Source: Rhodocyclus purpureus (GTDB taxonomy: Bacteria; Pseudomonadota; Gammaproteobacteria; Burkholderiales; Rhodocyclaceae). From it: a DNA stretch of 64,000 nucleotides. The stretch's first letter is position 1. Each line of letters starts with the position of its first letter. The position numbers were made by a program, and so were the translations under genes. Below are positions 30,796 through 39,615 of the stretch, piece after piece. Under the pieces are notes generated by a model that did no database searches, was not told the DNA's origin, and worked only from the letters and a program-made list of their open reading frames with translations. The stretch covers positions 1 through 64,000 of the forward strand of contig NZ_NHRX01000009.1 in NCBI RefSeq assembly GCF_016653115.1, written 5' to 3'.

Positions 30796-31865
30796 CGGCG
30801 CAGGATCGAAGTGACGGCGATGCGCCGGTAAAAGAGTATCGGCAACAGCGCCAGCATCAGGAGGTGCACCGAGAGCGTGCCGAGCACGAACGACAGCTTG
30901 CCCTGCGCCACCCAGGCCTGGCTGATCGACAAGAGGTTGCTGTAGATCATGTAAAGACACAGCGCCAGGAACAGGTTGGCCGAGCGACCGACGCGCGGAT
31001 TGACGAAGGACAGGGGAATCGCCAGCAGGATCAGGACGACCGTCGACAGCGGGATGCCGATCCGCCAGAGCAGTTCGGCCTGGTTGTCAGGCTGCGGATT
31101 GCGAATCAGGTCGCGCGTGGACAGGTAGCGCGGCGTGCGCTCGATGCCCTGCGCCTCCCGCGTTTCGATGCGCAGCGCGTAGCGGTCGAATTCGAGGATG
31201 CGGAACTCGGCCGTCCCGGGCTCCACCTCGTAGCGGCGCCCGTTCTCGAGCACCATGAAGCGATCGCCGTTGGCCGCGGTCTCCTGACGCCCGGTCGCCG
31301 CCATGGTCACGCCGAGACGCTGGTTCTGCAGCGAACTGACGAAGACGTTGCGGACCAGGCTCGCGTCATCGGCGACAGCCTCGACGAAGATCACCCGCTC
31401 GGCGTTCCTGGCTTCCTGGAAAGCACCTGGCGAGACCTGCGAGACATCGGCACGCGCGCTCAGCTTCTGGCGGAACTCGGCGCTCTGCGACAGTGCCCAC
31501 GGCGACAGGAAGAAGGAGAGCACGGCGATCGCGAACAGCAGCGGCGCAGCGAAGACGAGCACCGGCCGCACCCACGCGGTCAGCGACAGCCCGGAGGAAA
31601 ACCAGACCACCATCTCCGAATCGCGATAGCAGCGCGAGAGCGTCAGCAGGATGGCGACGAACATCGCCAGCGACAGCAGGATCGGCAGGTAGTTGAGCGC
31701 CGTAAAGCCGAGCAGCGCGACCACCGCCCCGGGAGACACCTTGCCTGCGGCCGCCTCGGCCAGCAGGCGGATCAACTGGGTCGTCGCCATGATGGCGAAC
31801 AGCGCGACGAACACGCCCGCCGCCGAGTGTGTCAGCTCGCGCCGGACGGCGCGATGAAAGATCAT
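30792..31865 (-). CDS. lptF: LPS export ABC transporter permease LptF
   Basis: A 357-aa YjgP/YjgQ-family permease beginning MIFHRAVRRELTHSAAGVF, with six predicted TM segments and a periplasmic domain. It works with LptG and LptB2 in lipopolysaccharide export. Divergent from pepA with 69 bp between, as in many proteobacteria. Confidence 0.92.
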   Translation of the reverse strand: MIFHRAVRRELTHSAAGVFVALFAIMATTQLIRLLAEAAAGKVSPGAVVALLGFTALNYLPILLSLAMFVAILLTLSRCYRDSEMVVWFSSGLSLTAWVRPVLVFAAPLLFAIAVLSFFLSPWALSQSAEFRQKLSARADVSQVSPGAFQEARNAERVIFVEAVADDASLVRNVFVSSLQNQRLGVTMAATGRQETAANGDRFMVLENGRRYEVEPGTAEFRILEFDRYALRIETREAQGIERTPRYLSTRDLIRNPQPDNQAELLWRIGIPLSTVVLILLAIPLSFVNPRVGRSANLFLALCLYMIYSNLLSISQAWVAQGKLSFVLGTLSVHLLMLALLPILFYRRIAVTSILRR

Positions 31866-31934
31866 CTTTTGACTTTAGCGAAATACAGCAGTGATAATTG
31901 TTTGCAGGAAACTTCACTGACGGAGGGTCGGGGC

Positions 31935-33431
31935 GTGAAATTTAGCATAAAAAGCGGCAGTCCGGAGAAGCAGCGCAGCGCCTGCGTCGTCGTCGGCGTC
32001 TTCGAATCGCGCAAACTCTCCGCCCCCGCCCAGGCGCTCGACAAGGCCGCTGGCGAGTACCTCGAGAAGGTCCTCCGCGGCGGCGACATGGACGGTAAGG
32101 CCGGTTCGACGCTGATGCTGCACCAAGTTCCGGGAACACTGTGCGAGCGCGTGCTGCTCGTCGGTCTCGGCAAGGAAAAGGAGTTCCGCGCCAGGGAGTA
32201 CGCCCGAGCGATCCGCTGCGCAGTGAAGACACTCAATGACAGCGGCGCCACCGATGCAGTCCTCTACCTCACCCTGCTCGACCTCAGGAAACGCAGCCTG
32301 GCCTGGCGGATCCGGCAGGCGACGATCGTCGCGCGGGAGACGATCTACCGTTTCGACCGCTTCAAGAGCAAGCAGGACGAAGCCCGTCATCGCCTGCGCA
32401 GGATCGGCTTTGCCGTGGACAAGCGTGCCGACGTCGCTGCGGCCGAAGTCGCGCTGGCGCAGGGGATCGGCATCGGCGAAGGCATTGCGCTGACGCGCGA
32501 CCTCGGCAACCTGCCGGCCAACCATTGCACGCCGGCGCACCTCGCCGCCACCGCGCAGGCGCTGGCGCAGGAATACGGATTCGACTGCGAGGTGCTCGAA
32601 GCCCCCGAGATGGAAGCGCTCGGGATGAATGCACTGCTGGCGGTCGGCCGCGGCTCGCGGCAGGCGCCGAAGCTGATCGTCGCGCACTACCGTGGCGGCA
32701 AGGAAGGAGAAGCGCCGCTGGTCCTCGTCGGCAAGGGAATCACCTTCGACAGCGGCGGCATCTCGCTCAAGCCGGGCGCCGACATGGACGAGATGAAGTA
32801 CGACATGTGCGGGGCCGCGACCGTGCTCGGCGTGCTCAAGGCCTGCGCGGCACTGCAGCTGCCGCTCAACCTCTCGGTGATCGTCCCGACCGCCGAGAAC
32901 ATGCCGAGCGGCGACGCGACCCGCCCCGGCGACATCGTCACCTCGCTGTCCGGGCAGACGATCGAGATCCTCAACACCGATGCCGAAGGCCGGCTGATCC
33001 TCTGCGACGCGCTCACCTACGCCGAACGCTTCGCACCGAAGACAGTCATCGACGTCGCCACGCTCACCGGCGCCTGCGTCGTCGCCCTGGGCCACGTCGC
33101 CAGCGGCCTGTTTGCCAACGACGAGGCGCTTGCGCACGAACTCCTCGCTGCCGGCGAGGCTGCGAACGACCGCGCCTGGCAGTTGCCGCTGTGGGACGAC
33201 TACCAGGAACTGCTGAAGAGCCCCTTCGCGGACATGGCCAACATCGGCGGCCGCTGGGGCGGCGCCATCACCGCGGCCTGCTTCCTCTCGCGCTTCACGA
33301 AGAAATACGAGTGGGCCCACCTCGACATCGCCGGCACCGCCTGGAAGAGCGGCGCCGACAAGGGTGCCACCGGGCGGCCGGTCTCGCTGCTAGCGCACTA
33401 CCTCCTGCAGCACGCCGGGCTTGCCCTTTGA
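31935..33431 (+). CDS. pepA: leucyl aminopeptidase (M17)
   Basis: A 498-aa aminopeptidase with the N-terminal macro-like domain and the M17 catalytic domain. GKGITFDSGGISLKPG supplies metal ligands and the catalytic Lys, and NTDAEGRL is the family signature. It removes N-terminal residues in the cytosol, and some PepA proteins also bind DNA. The start is a GTG at 31935, supported by GGAGG 11 bp upstream; the open frame extends much further upstream as non-coding shadow. It precedes holC and valS, as in E. coli. Confidence 0.94.
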   Translation: MKFSIKSGSPEKQRSACVVVGVFESRKLSAPAQALDKAAGEYLEKVLRGGDMDGKAGSTLMLHQVPGTLCERVLLVGLGKEKEFRAREYARAIRCAVKTLNDSGATDAVLYLTLLDLRKRSLAWRIRQATIVARETIYRFDRFKSKQDEARHRLRRIGFAVDKRADVAAAEVALAQGIGIGEGIALTRDLGNLPANHCTPAHLAATAQALAQEYGFDCEVLEAPEMEALGMNALLAVGRGSRQAPKLIVAHYRGGKEGEAPLVLVGKGITFDSGGISLKPGADMDEMKYDMCGAATVLGVLKACAALQLPLNLSVIVPTAENMPSGDATRPGDIVTSLSGQTIEILNTDAEGRLILCDALTYAERFAPKTVIDVATLTGACVVALGHVASGLFANDEALAHELLAAGEAANDRAWQLPLWDDYQELLKSPFADMANIGGRWGGAITAACFLSRFTKKYEWAHLDIAGTAWKSGADKGATGRPVSLLAHYLLQHAGLAL

Positions 33432-33471
33432 CGGACGGGCACCGCATCGACACAGGTAGAGGCAGACGCCA

Positions 33472-33897
33472 GTGACGCAGGTCTTCTTCTACCACAACGC
33501 CAGCGATCCCATCGCCGCGGCGGCGAGCCTGATCGGCAAGGCCTTCGCGAAGAAGAAGCCGCTGCTCATCCACGCGCCCGACGCAGCGATCGCCGACGCG
33601 CTCGACCGGGCCTTGTGGCTGCACCCGCCTGGCAGCTTCGTCGCGCACGTGCGCGCCGACTCGCCGCTCGCTGGCGAGACGGCGGTGCTGATCACGGACA
33701 ATCTCGACGCGCCGCCGCAGTGCGAGCGCCTGTTCAACCTCGGCGCCGACATCCCCGCCGGCGCCGGGCGCTTCGCCTCGATCATCGAAGTCGTCGGTGA
33801 CGATCCGGAGGTCAGGGCGCGCGGCCGTGAGCGCGTCCGCCGCTACCGCGAGCTCGGCTTCGCGGTGTCGTTCTTCGACCTGGCCGGCCGCGGCTGA
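33472..33897 (+). CDS. holC: DNA polymerase III chi subunit
   Basis: A 141-aa protein beginning MTQVFFYHNASDP with the chi core LITDNLDAPPQCERLFNLG. Chi links the clamp loader to SSB. It starts with GTG at 33472, with GGTAGAGG upstream. It lies between pepA and valS, the conserved order. Confidence 0.88.
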   Translation: MTQVFFYHNASDPIAAAASLIGKAFAKKKPLLIHAPDAAIADALDRALWLHPPGSFVAHVRADSPLAGETAVLITDNLDAPPQCERLFNLGADIPAGAGRFASIIEVVGDDPEVRARGRERVRRYRELGFAVSFFDLAGRG

Positions 33898-33920
33898 AGC
33901 TGCCGCCGGGGCGGCTCCGG

Positions 33921-33926
33921 TATAAT
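33921..33926 (+). promoter_or_regulatory. -10 hexamer upstream of valS
   Basis: A perfect TATAAT lies 72 bp before the valS ATG. The -35 region is weak and GC-rich. Confidence 0.4.
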
Positions 33927-33997
33927 CGCGGGTTTTCGCGCCGGCAGCGCCATCGCCGCGCCCGGCTGCCTGCCCCCCTCTTTTCTCTTCCGCCATC

Positions 33998-36802
33998 ATG
34001 ACCCTCGCCAAAAGTTTCGAACCGGCCGACATCGAGCGCCGCTGGTATCCCCAGTGGGAAGCCGCCGGACACTTCAAGGCCGGCCTCGACACCGCCAAGC
34101 AGGACGCCTTCTGCATCCTTCTGCCGCCGCCCAACGTCACCGGCACCCTGCACATGGGCCACGGTTTCAACCAAGCGATCATGGACGCGCTGACGCGCTA
34201 CCACCGCATGCGCGGCGACAACACGCTGTGGCAGCCGGGCACCGACCACGCCGGCATCGCGACGCAGATCGTCGTCGAGCGCCAGCTGGACGCGCAGGGC
34301 GTCTCGCGCCACGACTTGGGCCGCGAGAAGTTCCTCGAAAAGGTCTGGGAGTGGAAGGAATATTCGGGCAACACCATCACGCGCCAGATGCGCCGCCTCG
34401 GCACCAGCCCCGACTGGTCGCGCGAGCGCTTCACGATGGACGCGGGCCTCTCCAAGATCGTCACCGAGACCTTCGTCCGCCTCTACGAGGAAGGGCTGAT
34501 CTACCGCGGCAAGCGCCTGGTCAACTGGGACCCGAAGCTGCACACGGCGGTTTCCGACCTCGAAGTGGTGAGCGAGGAAGAAGACGGTTTCCTGTGGCAC
34601 ATCCGCTACCCGCTCGCCGACGGATCGGGGTCGCTGACCGTCGCCACGACGCGTCCGGAGACCATGCTCGGCGACACCGCGGTGATGGTGCATCCCGAGG
34701 ATGCGCGCTACCAGCACCTGATCGGCAAGACGGTGAAGCTGCCGCTCACCGATCGCGAAATCCCGATCATCGCCGACGCCTACGTCGACCTCGAATTCGG
34801 CACCGGCTGCGTCAAGGTGACGCCGGCGCACGACTTCAACGACTACGCGGTCGGCCAGCGCCATCAGCTGCCGATCATCTCGATCCTGACGCTCGACGCG
34901 AAGATCAACGACAACGCGCCCGGGAAGTACCGCGGCATGGACCGCTTCGCCGCGCGCACGACCATCGTCGCCGACCTCGAAGCCCTGGGACTGCTGGAGA
35001 AGACCGACAAGCACAAGCTCAAGGTGCCGCGCGGCGACCGTACCGGCGTCGTCATCGAGCCGATGCTCACCGACCAGTGGTTCGTCGCCATGAGCAAGCC
35101 GGGAGTGGGTCCAAATTCGGACGGCAAGTCGATCACCGAGAAGGCGCTCGAATGCGTCGCCTCGGGAGAGATCCGCTTCATTCCCGAGAACTGGGTCAAC
35201 ACCTACAACCAGTGGCTCAACAACATCCAGGACTGGTGCATCTCGCGCCAGCTCTGGTGGGGACACCAGATCCCCGCGTGGTACGACGAGAACGGCAATG
35301 TTTACGTGGCGCACGACGAGGCCGAGGCGCGCGCGCAGGCCGACCGCGCCGGTTACGCGGGTCCGCTGACGCGCGACCCCGACGTGCTCGACACCTGGTA
35401 CTCGTCGGCGCTGTGGCCGTTCTCGACGCTCGACTGGACCCCGGAGTGGCCGGAGAAGTCGAACCCGGCGCTCGACCTCTACCTGCCGTCTTCGGTGCTG
35501 GTCACCGGCTTCGACATCATCTTCTTCTGGGTGGCGCGCATGGTGATGATGACCAAGCACATCACCGGCAAGATCCCCTTCCGCGACGTCTATGTGCACG
35601 GCCTGATCCGCGATGCCGAAGGCCAGAAGATGAGCAAGTCGAAGGGCAACGTGCTCGACCCGATCGACCTGATCGACGGCATCGGCATCGAGGAACTGGT
35701 GCAGAAGCGCACCACCGGCCTGATGAACCCGAAGCAGGCGGTGCAGATCGAGCAGCGCACGCGCGAGGAATTCCCGCAGGGGATCCCGGCCTTCGGCGTG
35801 GACGCCCTGCGCTTCACTTTCCTGTCGCTGGCCAGCCCCGGTCGCGACATCAAGTTCGACCTGGCGCGCTGCGAGGGCTACCGCAACTTCTGCAACAAGC
35901 TGTGGAACGCGACGCGCTTCGCGCTGATGCACTGCGAGGGGCAGGATCTGGGCTTCGACAGTAACGCAGCCTTCACCCTCTCCGCCGCCGACCGCTGGAT
36001 CGAGAGCCGCTTCCAGCGCTGCGCCGCAGCGGTCGAGAAGCACTACGCCGACTACCGCTTCGACCTGCTCGCCCGCGAGATCTACGAGTTCGTCTGGGAC
36101 GAGTTCTGCGACTGGTACGTCGAACTCGCCAAGGTGCAGATCCAGTCGGGCGACGAGGCGGCCGCGCGCGGCGCACGGCGCACGCTGATCGGCGTGCTCG
36201 AAGCGGCGCTGCGCCTCGCGCACCCCTTGATCCCGTTCATCACCGAGGAACTGTGGCAGACGGTGGCACCGATCGCCGGCCGCCAGGGCGAGAGCTCGGT
36301 GATGCTTGCCGCCTATCCGCAGGCGGACGCGGCGAAGATCGACGATGAGGCCGAGGCGGACATCGCCGAACTGAAGGCACTGGTCTATGCCTGCCGCAAC
36401 CTGCGCGGCGAGATGGGGATTTCGCCGGCACAGAAGACGCCGCTCGTCGCCAGCGGTGACGCCACGCGCCTGGCCGCCTTCACTCCGTGGATGCAGGCGC
36501 TCGGCAAGCTCTCGGAAGTCAGCATCGTCGAGTCGCTGCCCGAGGACGCCGCGGCACCGGTCGCCGTCGCCGGCGAGACGCGGCTGATGCTCAAGGTCGA
36601 GATCGACGTCGCCGCCGAGCGCGAGCGCCTGCAGAAGGAGATCACCCGCCTCGAAGGCGAGATCGCCAAGGCCGAGAAGAAGCTGGCCGACGAGCGCTTC
36701 GTCGCGCGCGCGCCGGAGAAGGTCGTCGACCAGGAGCGGCGCCGGCTCGCCGACTTCTCGGCGACGCTCGACAAGCTGCGCCCGCAGCTCGCGCGCTTAT
36801 AA
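33998..36802 (+). CDS. valS: valyl-tRNA synthetase
   Basis: A 934-aa class I synthetase. The HIGH-type motif GTLHMGHGF is near residue 49, the editing (CP1) domain lies at about 190-330, the KMSKS loop ([10 protein letters not shown]) is near 543, and the C-terminal coiled-coil arm is at about 870-934. It charges tRNA-Val and edits mischarged Thr. It ends 6 bp before the first of two palindromic elements, the second of which is a strong terminator. Confidence 0.97.
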   Translation: MTLAKSFEPADIERRWYPQWEAAGHFKAGLDTAKQDAFCILLPPPNVTGTLHMGHGFNQAIMDALTRYHRMRGDNTLWQPGTDHAGIATQIVVERQLDAQGVSRHDLGREKFLEKVWEWKEYSGNTITRQMRRLGTSPDWSRERFTMDAGLSKIVTETFVRLYEEGLIYRGKRLVNWDPKLHTAVSDLEVVSEEEDGFLWHIRYPLADGSGSLTVATTRPETMLGDTAVMVHPEDARYQHLIGKTVKLPLTDREIPIIADAYVDLEFGTGCVKVTPAHDFNDYAVGQRHQLPIISILTLDAKINDNAPGKYRGMDRFAARTTIVADLEALGLLEKTDKHKLKVPRGDRTGVVIEPMLTDQWFVAMSKPGVGPNSDGKSITEKALECVASGEIRFIPENWVNTYNQWLNNIQDWCISRQLWWGHQIPAWYDENGNVYVAHDEAEARAQADRAGYAGPLTRDPDVLDTWYSSALWPFSTLDWTPEWPEKSNPALDLYLPSSVLVTGFDIIFFWVARMVMMTKHITGKIPFRDVYVHGLIRDAEGQKMSKSKGNVLDPIDLIDGIGIEELVQKRTTGLMNPKQAVQIEQRTREEFPQGIPAFGVDALRFTFLSLASPGRDIKFDLARCEGYRNFCNKLWNATRFALMHCEGQDLGFDSNAAFTLSAADRWIESRFQRCAAAVEKHYADYRFDLLAREIYEFVWDEFCDWYVELAKVQIQSGDEAAARGARRTLIGVLEAALRLAHPLIPFITEELWQTVAPIAGRQGESSVMLAAYPQADAAKIDDEAEADIAELKALVYACRNLRGEMGISPAQKTPLVASGDATRLAAFTPWMQALGKLSEVSIVESLPEDAAAPVAVAGETRLMLKVEIDVAAERERLQKEITRLEGEIAKAEKKLADERFVARAPEKVVDQERRRLADFSATLDKLRPQLARL

Positions 36803-36808
36803 AAGGCA

Positions 36809-36834
36809 GGGGACAGTATGGCTCATACTGCCCC
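36809..36834. repeat. dispersed gene-end palindrome, copy 5
   Basis: GGGGACAGTATG and CATACTGCCCC arms with one mismatch flank GCT. It lies 6 bp after the valS stop and next to copy 6. Confidence 0.78.
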
Positions 36835-36844
36835 CTTACTTACG

Positions 36845-36884
36845 AAGCGGGGGACGGCATGAATAATGCCGTCCCCCGCTTTTT
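36845..36884 (+). terminator. valS terminator built on the gene-end palindrome, copy 6
   Basis: A perfect 16-bp stem (AAGCGGGGGACGGCAT and its reverse complement) with a 5-nt loop is followed by T residues. The inner part, GGGGACGGCATGA, is the palindrome arm, so the repeat has become a terminator. It lies between convergent valS and the TusA-like gene. Confidence 0.85.
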
Positions 36885-36899
36885 ATTGCCTACAGCTCC

Positions 36900-37127
36900 C
36901 TATTTACGCCTGAAACGGAAGACGAAGACGCCGTCTTCCTCGCCGCTGTCGAGCAGCGCGTTGCCGGTCTGCCTGGCGAAGGCTTCGAAATCGCGCGGCG
37001 CGCCGGGGTCGGTCGCGCGCACGCGCAGGATCTGTCCCGAATCCATCTCCGCCAGCGCTTTCTTGGTGCGCAGGATCGGCAAGGGACATTTCAGGGTGGT
37101 GACGTCGAGGTCGCGATCGAATTCCAT
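36900..37127 (-). CDS. TusA-family sulfur carrier protein
   Basis: A 75-aa protein with the TusA motif CPLPILRTKKAL, whose Cys (near residue 14) carries persulfide. TusA proteins relay sulfur for tRNA 2-thiolation, molybdenum cofactor or dissimilatory sulfur reactions. Which of these applies is unclear because no sulfur-pathway gene adjoins it. Downstream of the BepA-like gene on the same strand, 69 bp away. Confidence 0.85.
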   Translation of the reverse strand: MEFDRDLDVTTLKCPLPILRTKKALAEMDSGQILRVRATDPGAPRDFEAFARQTGNALLDSGEEDGVFVFRFRRK

Positions 37128-37196
37128 GATGGGTGGGGTGTATCCTGAGCAGTTGATGCAATAAAGCGCCGGGGAACGCGGCGGGTCGGGCAGGCG

Positions 37197-38696
37197 CTAC
37201 TTGTTGCGGCTCTTCGCCTCTTCGGCCTGCAGGCGGCGCAATTCTCGCAGACGCGCGTCGACCACGGAAAGTTCGAAGAAATTGCCGTCGGCAGCGCCTT
37301 GCGCGATCTGCAGTTGCTCGACCGCGCGACCGAGGTCGCCCTGCAGGGCATGGAACTCGGCGAGCGCGCGGTGTTGCTGCAGGCGCTTGCCCTGCGCCGC
37401 GAAGTTCTGCGCCTGCAACTGGTAGAGCCTGAAGTCTCCCGGATGGAGCTGCAGCTGCGCTTCGAGGAAGCGCAGCGCCGCCGCGTGCTGCTTGCCGGCG
37501 AACAAGGTGTCGGCGTAGGCGTAAGCGAGCGCGCGCGCCTGCGGGAAACGCTGCTGGGCGTCACGGTAGATCGCCAGCGCGCCGGCACCGTCGCCGGCCG
37601 CGCTGCGGATCTCGCCGGCCAGCCCGGCGAGCAGCGGCGAGGCGACCCGCTGCTCGCGGGCAAGGCGCAGCGTCCTGTCCATTTCCCGCTGCGCGCCGGC
37701 GACGTCACGGTCGCGCAGCAAGGCGCGCGCCAGCCCGTAACGCGCCGCCAGTTCGGACGAGAACTTGCGTTCGGCCAGCTGCGACTCGAAATCGCTCACC
37801 GCCTCGCGCACCGTTCCCTGCTGTGCGCGCAGCTTGGCGCGAACGAGCTGGAAATCGGCGCTGTCGACCACCTGCCGGTAGGGCGCATTCTGCGCACGAT
37901 TCTCCATGTCGGAGAGGCGCTCGAGCGTGAGCGGGTGCGAGCGCAGATAGACCGGCGCGTTGCTCTCGTAGAGCCGCCCGGCCTTCTGCAGGCGGGCGAA
38001 GAAATCCCCCATCCCGCGCACGTCGAAGCCGGCCTTTTCCAGCGCCTGATAGCCGAAACGGTCGGCCTCGCGTTCGAAGTCCCGGGTATAGGCGAGTTGC
38101 GCCTGCACCGCCCCGGCCTGCGACGCGGCGATCGCCGCGCCTCCCGCGTTCGCGTTCGAACGCGCGGCCAGGATGCCGACCGCCATCGCGATCAGGCTGG
38201 CGATCGAATCCTGCTTCTGCCGCGCGATCTGCCGCGCGAGATGGCTCTGCGTGACGTGCGCGATCTCGTGGGCGAGCACGCCGGCGAGTTCCGATTCGCT
38301 CTGCGCGGTGAGGATGGTCCCGGTATTGACGCCGATGAAGCCGCCGAACATCGCAAAGGCGTTGACCATGTTGTCCCTGAGCGCGAAGAACAGGAACTCA
38401 CCCATCGGATTCGTGCTGGCGGCGACCAGGCGGCTGCCCAGGCGATTGAGATAGTCGCTGATTTCCGCGTCGTCGAGGTAGCTCGGCTCGTTCAGCCTGA
38501 TGTCGTTCATGATGCCGACGCCGATGCGTCTTTCGAGCTGCGGCGAGAGATCGGCGCGCGCCGACTCGCCGAGATCGGGCAGTTCGTCGGCAGCCTGGGC
38601 AACGAGCAGCGAGCCGCCGGCGAGCAGCCCGGCCAGGGCGAGCGCGAGGGCTCTCCCGTGAAGGATCCGTGCGCGCCATGAACGCTTGCTGGTCAT
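37197..38696 (-). CDS. M48-family periplasmic metalloprotease/chaperone, BepA-like
   Basis: A 499-aa exported protein with a signal peptide (residues 1-34), zinc motif HEIAH near residue 142, third ligand in EREADRFG near 200, and C-terminal TPR-type helices at about 310-480. This layout matches BepA (YfgC), which assists or degrades stalled LptD and BAM substrates at the outer membrane. The start at MTSKRSWRAR gives a clean signal peptide. Confidence 0.87.
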   Translation of the reverse strand: MTSKRSWRARILHGRALALALAGLLAGGSLLVAQAADELPDLGESARADLSPQLERRIGVGIMNDIRLNEPSYLDDAEISDYLNRLGSRLVAASTNPMGEFLFFALRDNMVNAFAMFGGFIGVNTGTILTAQSESELAGVLAHEIAHVTQSHLARQIARQKQDSIASLIAMAVGILAARSNANAGGAAIAASQAGAVQAQLAYTRDFEREADRFGYQALEKAGFDVRGMGDFFARLQKAGRLYESNAPVYLRSHPLTLERLSDMENRAQNAPYRQVVDSADFQLVRAKLRAQQGTVREAVSDFESQLAERKFSSELAARYGLARALLRDRDVAGAQREMDRTLRLAREQRVASPLLAGLAGEIRSAAGDGAGALAIYRDAQQRFPQARALAYAYADTLFAGKQHAAALRFLEAQLQLHPGDFRLYQLQAQNFAAQGKRLQQHRALAEFHALQGDLGRAVEQLQIAQGAADGNFFELSVVDARLRELRRLQAEEAKSRNK

Positions 38697-38788
38697 CCTC
38701 GCATGATACCGGACTCGCCCGCTGCTGACGCCCCGGCGGTGCCCTGCTTCTGTTTCCAATCGTTTCCGCCAGCCCCGACGCGCACGCG

Positions 38789-38816
38789 AAAAAAAACCCG
38801 CCTTGCAGCGGGTTTT
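38789..38816 (-). terminator. intrinsic terminator of the cold-shock gene
   Basis: On the minus strand AACCCGC and GCGGGTT pair across a 6-nt loop and run into eight T residues, 18 bp after the csp stop. Confidence 0.85.
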
Positions 38817-38833
38817 GCGGGCCTGGAAAAAGA

Positions 38834-39037
38834 TCAGGCGCGCTGAATGTTCGAGGCTTGCTTGCCCTTGGGGCCTTGCGTCACGTCGAAGGAAACCTTC
38901 TCGCCCTCTTTGAGGGTCTTGAATCCGCTCATGGTGATCGCGGAGAAGTGCGCGAACAGGTCTTCGCTCCCATCATCCGGCGTGATGAAACCGAAACCCT
39001 TGGCGTCGTTGAACCACTTGACAGTACCAGTTGCCAT
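38834..39037 (-). CDS. cold-shock domain protein (CspA/CspD family)
   Basis: A 67-aa OB-fold protein with RNP1 KGFGFI and RNP2 DLFAHFS. It would bind single-stranded nucleic acids as an RNA chaperone. AAGGAA lies about 8 bp upstream of the ATG at 39037. Its position divergent from clpS-clpA mirrors cspD-clpS-clpA of enteric bacteria, so a stationary-phase role is possible. The 266-bp gap to clpS holds both 5' leaders; I see no other gene in it. Confidence 0.93.
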   Translation of the reverse strand: MATGTVKWFNDAKGFGFITPDDGSEDLFAHFSAITMSGFKTLKEGEKVSFDVTQGPKGKQASNIQRA

Positions 39038-39303
39038 ATTGCTACTTCCTTGAAAAAAGACTGAACCCGGGCATCGCCCGACTCGCATGTTTTGGCTTCA
39101 ACGACGCCCCGCGCGGCATCCGGAAAGAGAAACCCGAAGACCCGTTCCAAACCAGAACATGACTGGCTTTGTACGCCATTTCGGTGGCATGCGTCAAGCA
39201 TTTTCTGAAAAATCCCGATTTTTTCTCCGCGACGGCCGCGAGCGTGCGCTTCGGCGCCGCAGCGGGCGGTTGCGGATTCACGAAGAGCCGCTAGAATCCG
39301 CGC

Positions 39304-39615
39304 ATGGTCAAACAGCATCAACATGATTCTTCCCAGCTCGCCACCGAGCGTACCCGTCTGGCGCCGCCGCCCTTCTACAAGGTGCTGCTGCTCAACGACG
39401 ACTTCACGCCGATGGACTTCGTCATCCTCGTCCTGATGAAATTTTTCACAAAAGACCGCGAACAAGCGACTCGAATCATGCTCAAAGTCCATAACGAAGG
39501 ACGCGGCGTGTGCGGGATCTATGCGAAGGATGTCGCAGCGACCAAGGTCGAACAGGTCAGCGCCTTTGCCCGCGCCCACCAGCATCCGCTGGCTTGCGTC
39601 ATGGAGGAGAACTGA
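39304..39615 (+). CDS. clpS: ClpA adaptor protein ClpS
   Basis: A 103-aa protein with the ClpS core [20 protein letters not shown], including the acidic N-degron pocket, and [12 protein letters not shown]. It delivers N-end-rule substrates to ClpAP. It is directly followed by clpA with no gap. Confidence 0.95.
   Translation: MVKQHQHDSSQLATERTRLAPPPFYKVLLLNDDFTPMDFVILVLMKFFTKDREQATRIMLKVHNEGRGVCGIYAKDVAATKVEQVSAFARAHQHPLACVMEEN

Noticed and set aside
39042-39281. 79-codon minus-strand ORF upstream of the cold-shock gene
   Set aside because: Lies in the shared csp/clpS leader, has no ribosome site and no family-like sequence.
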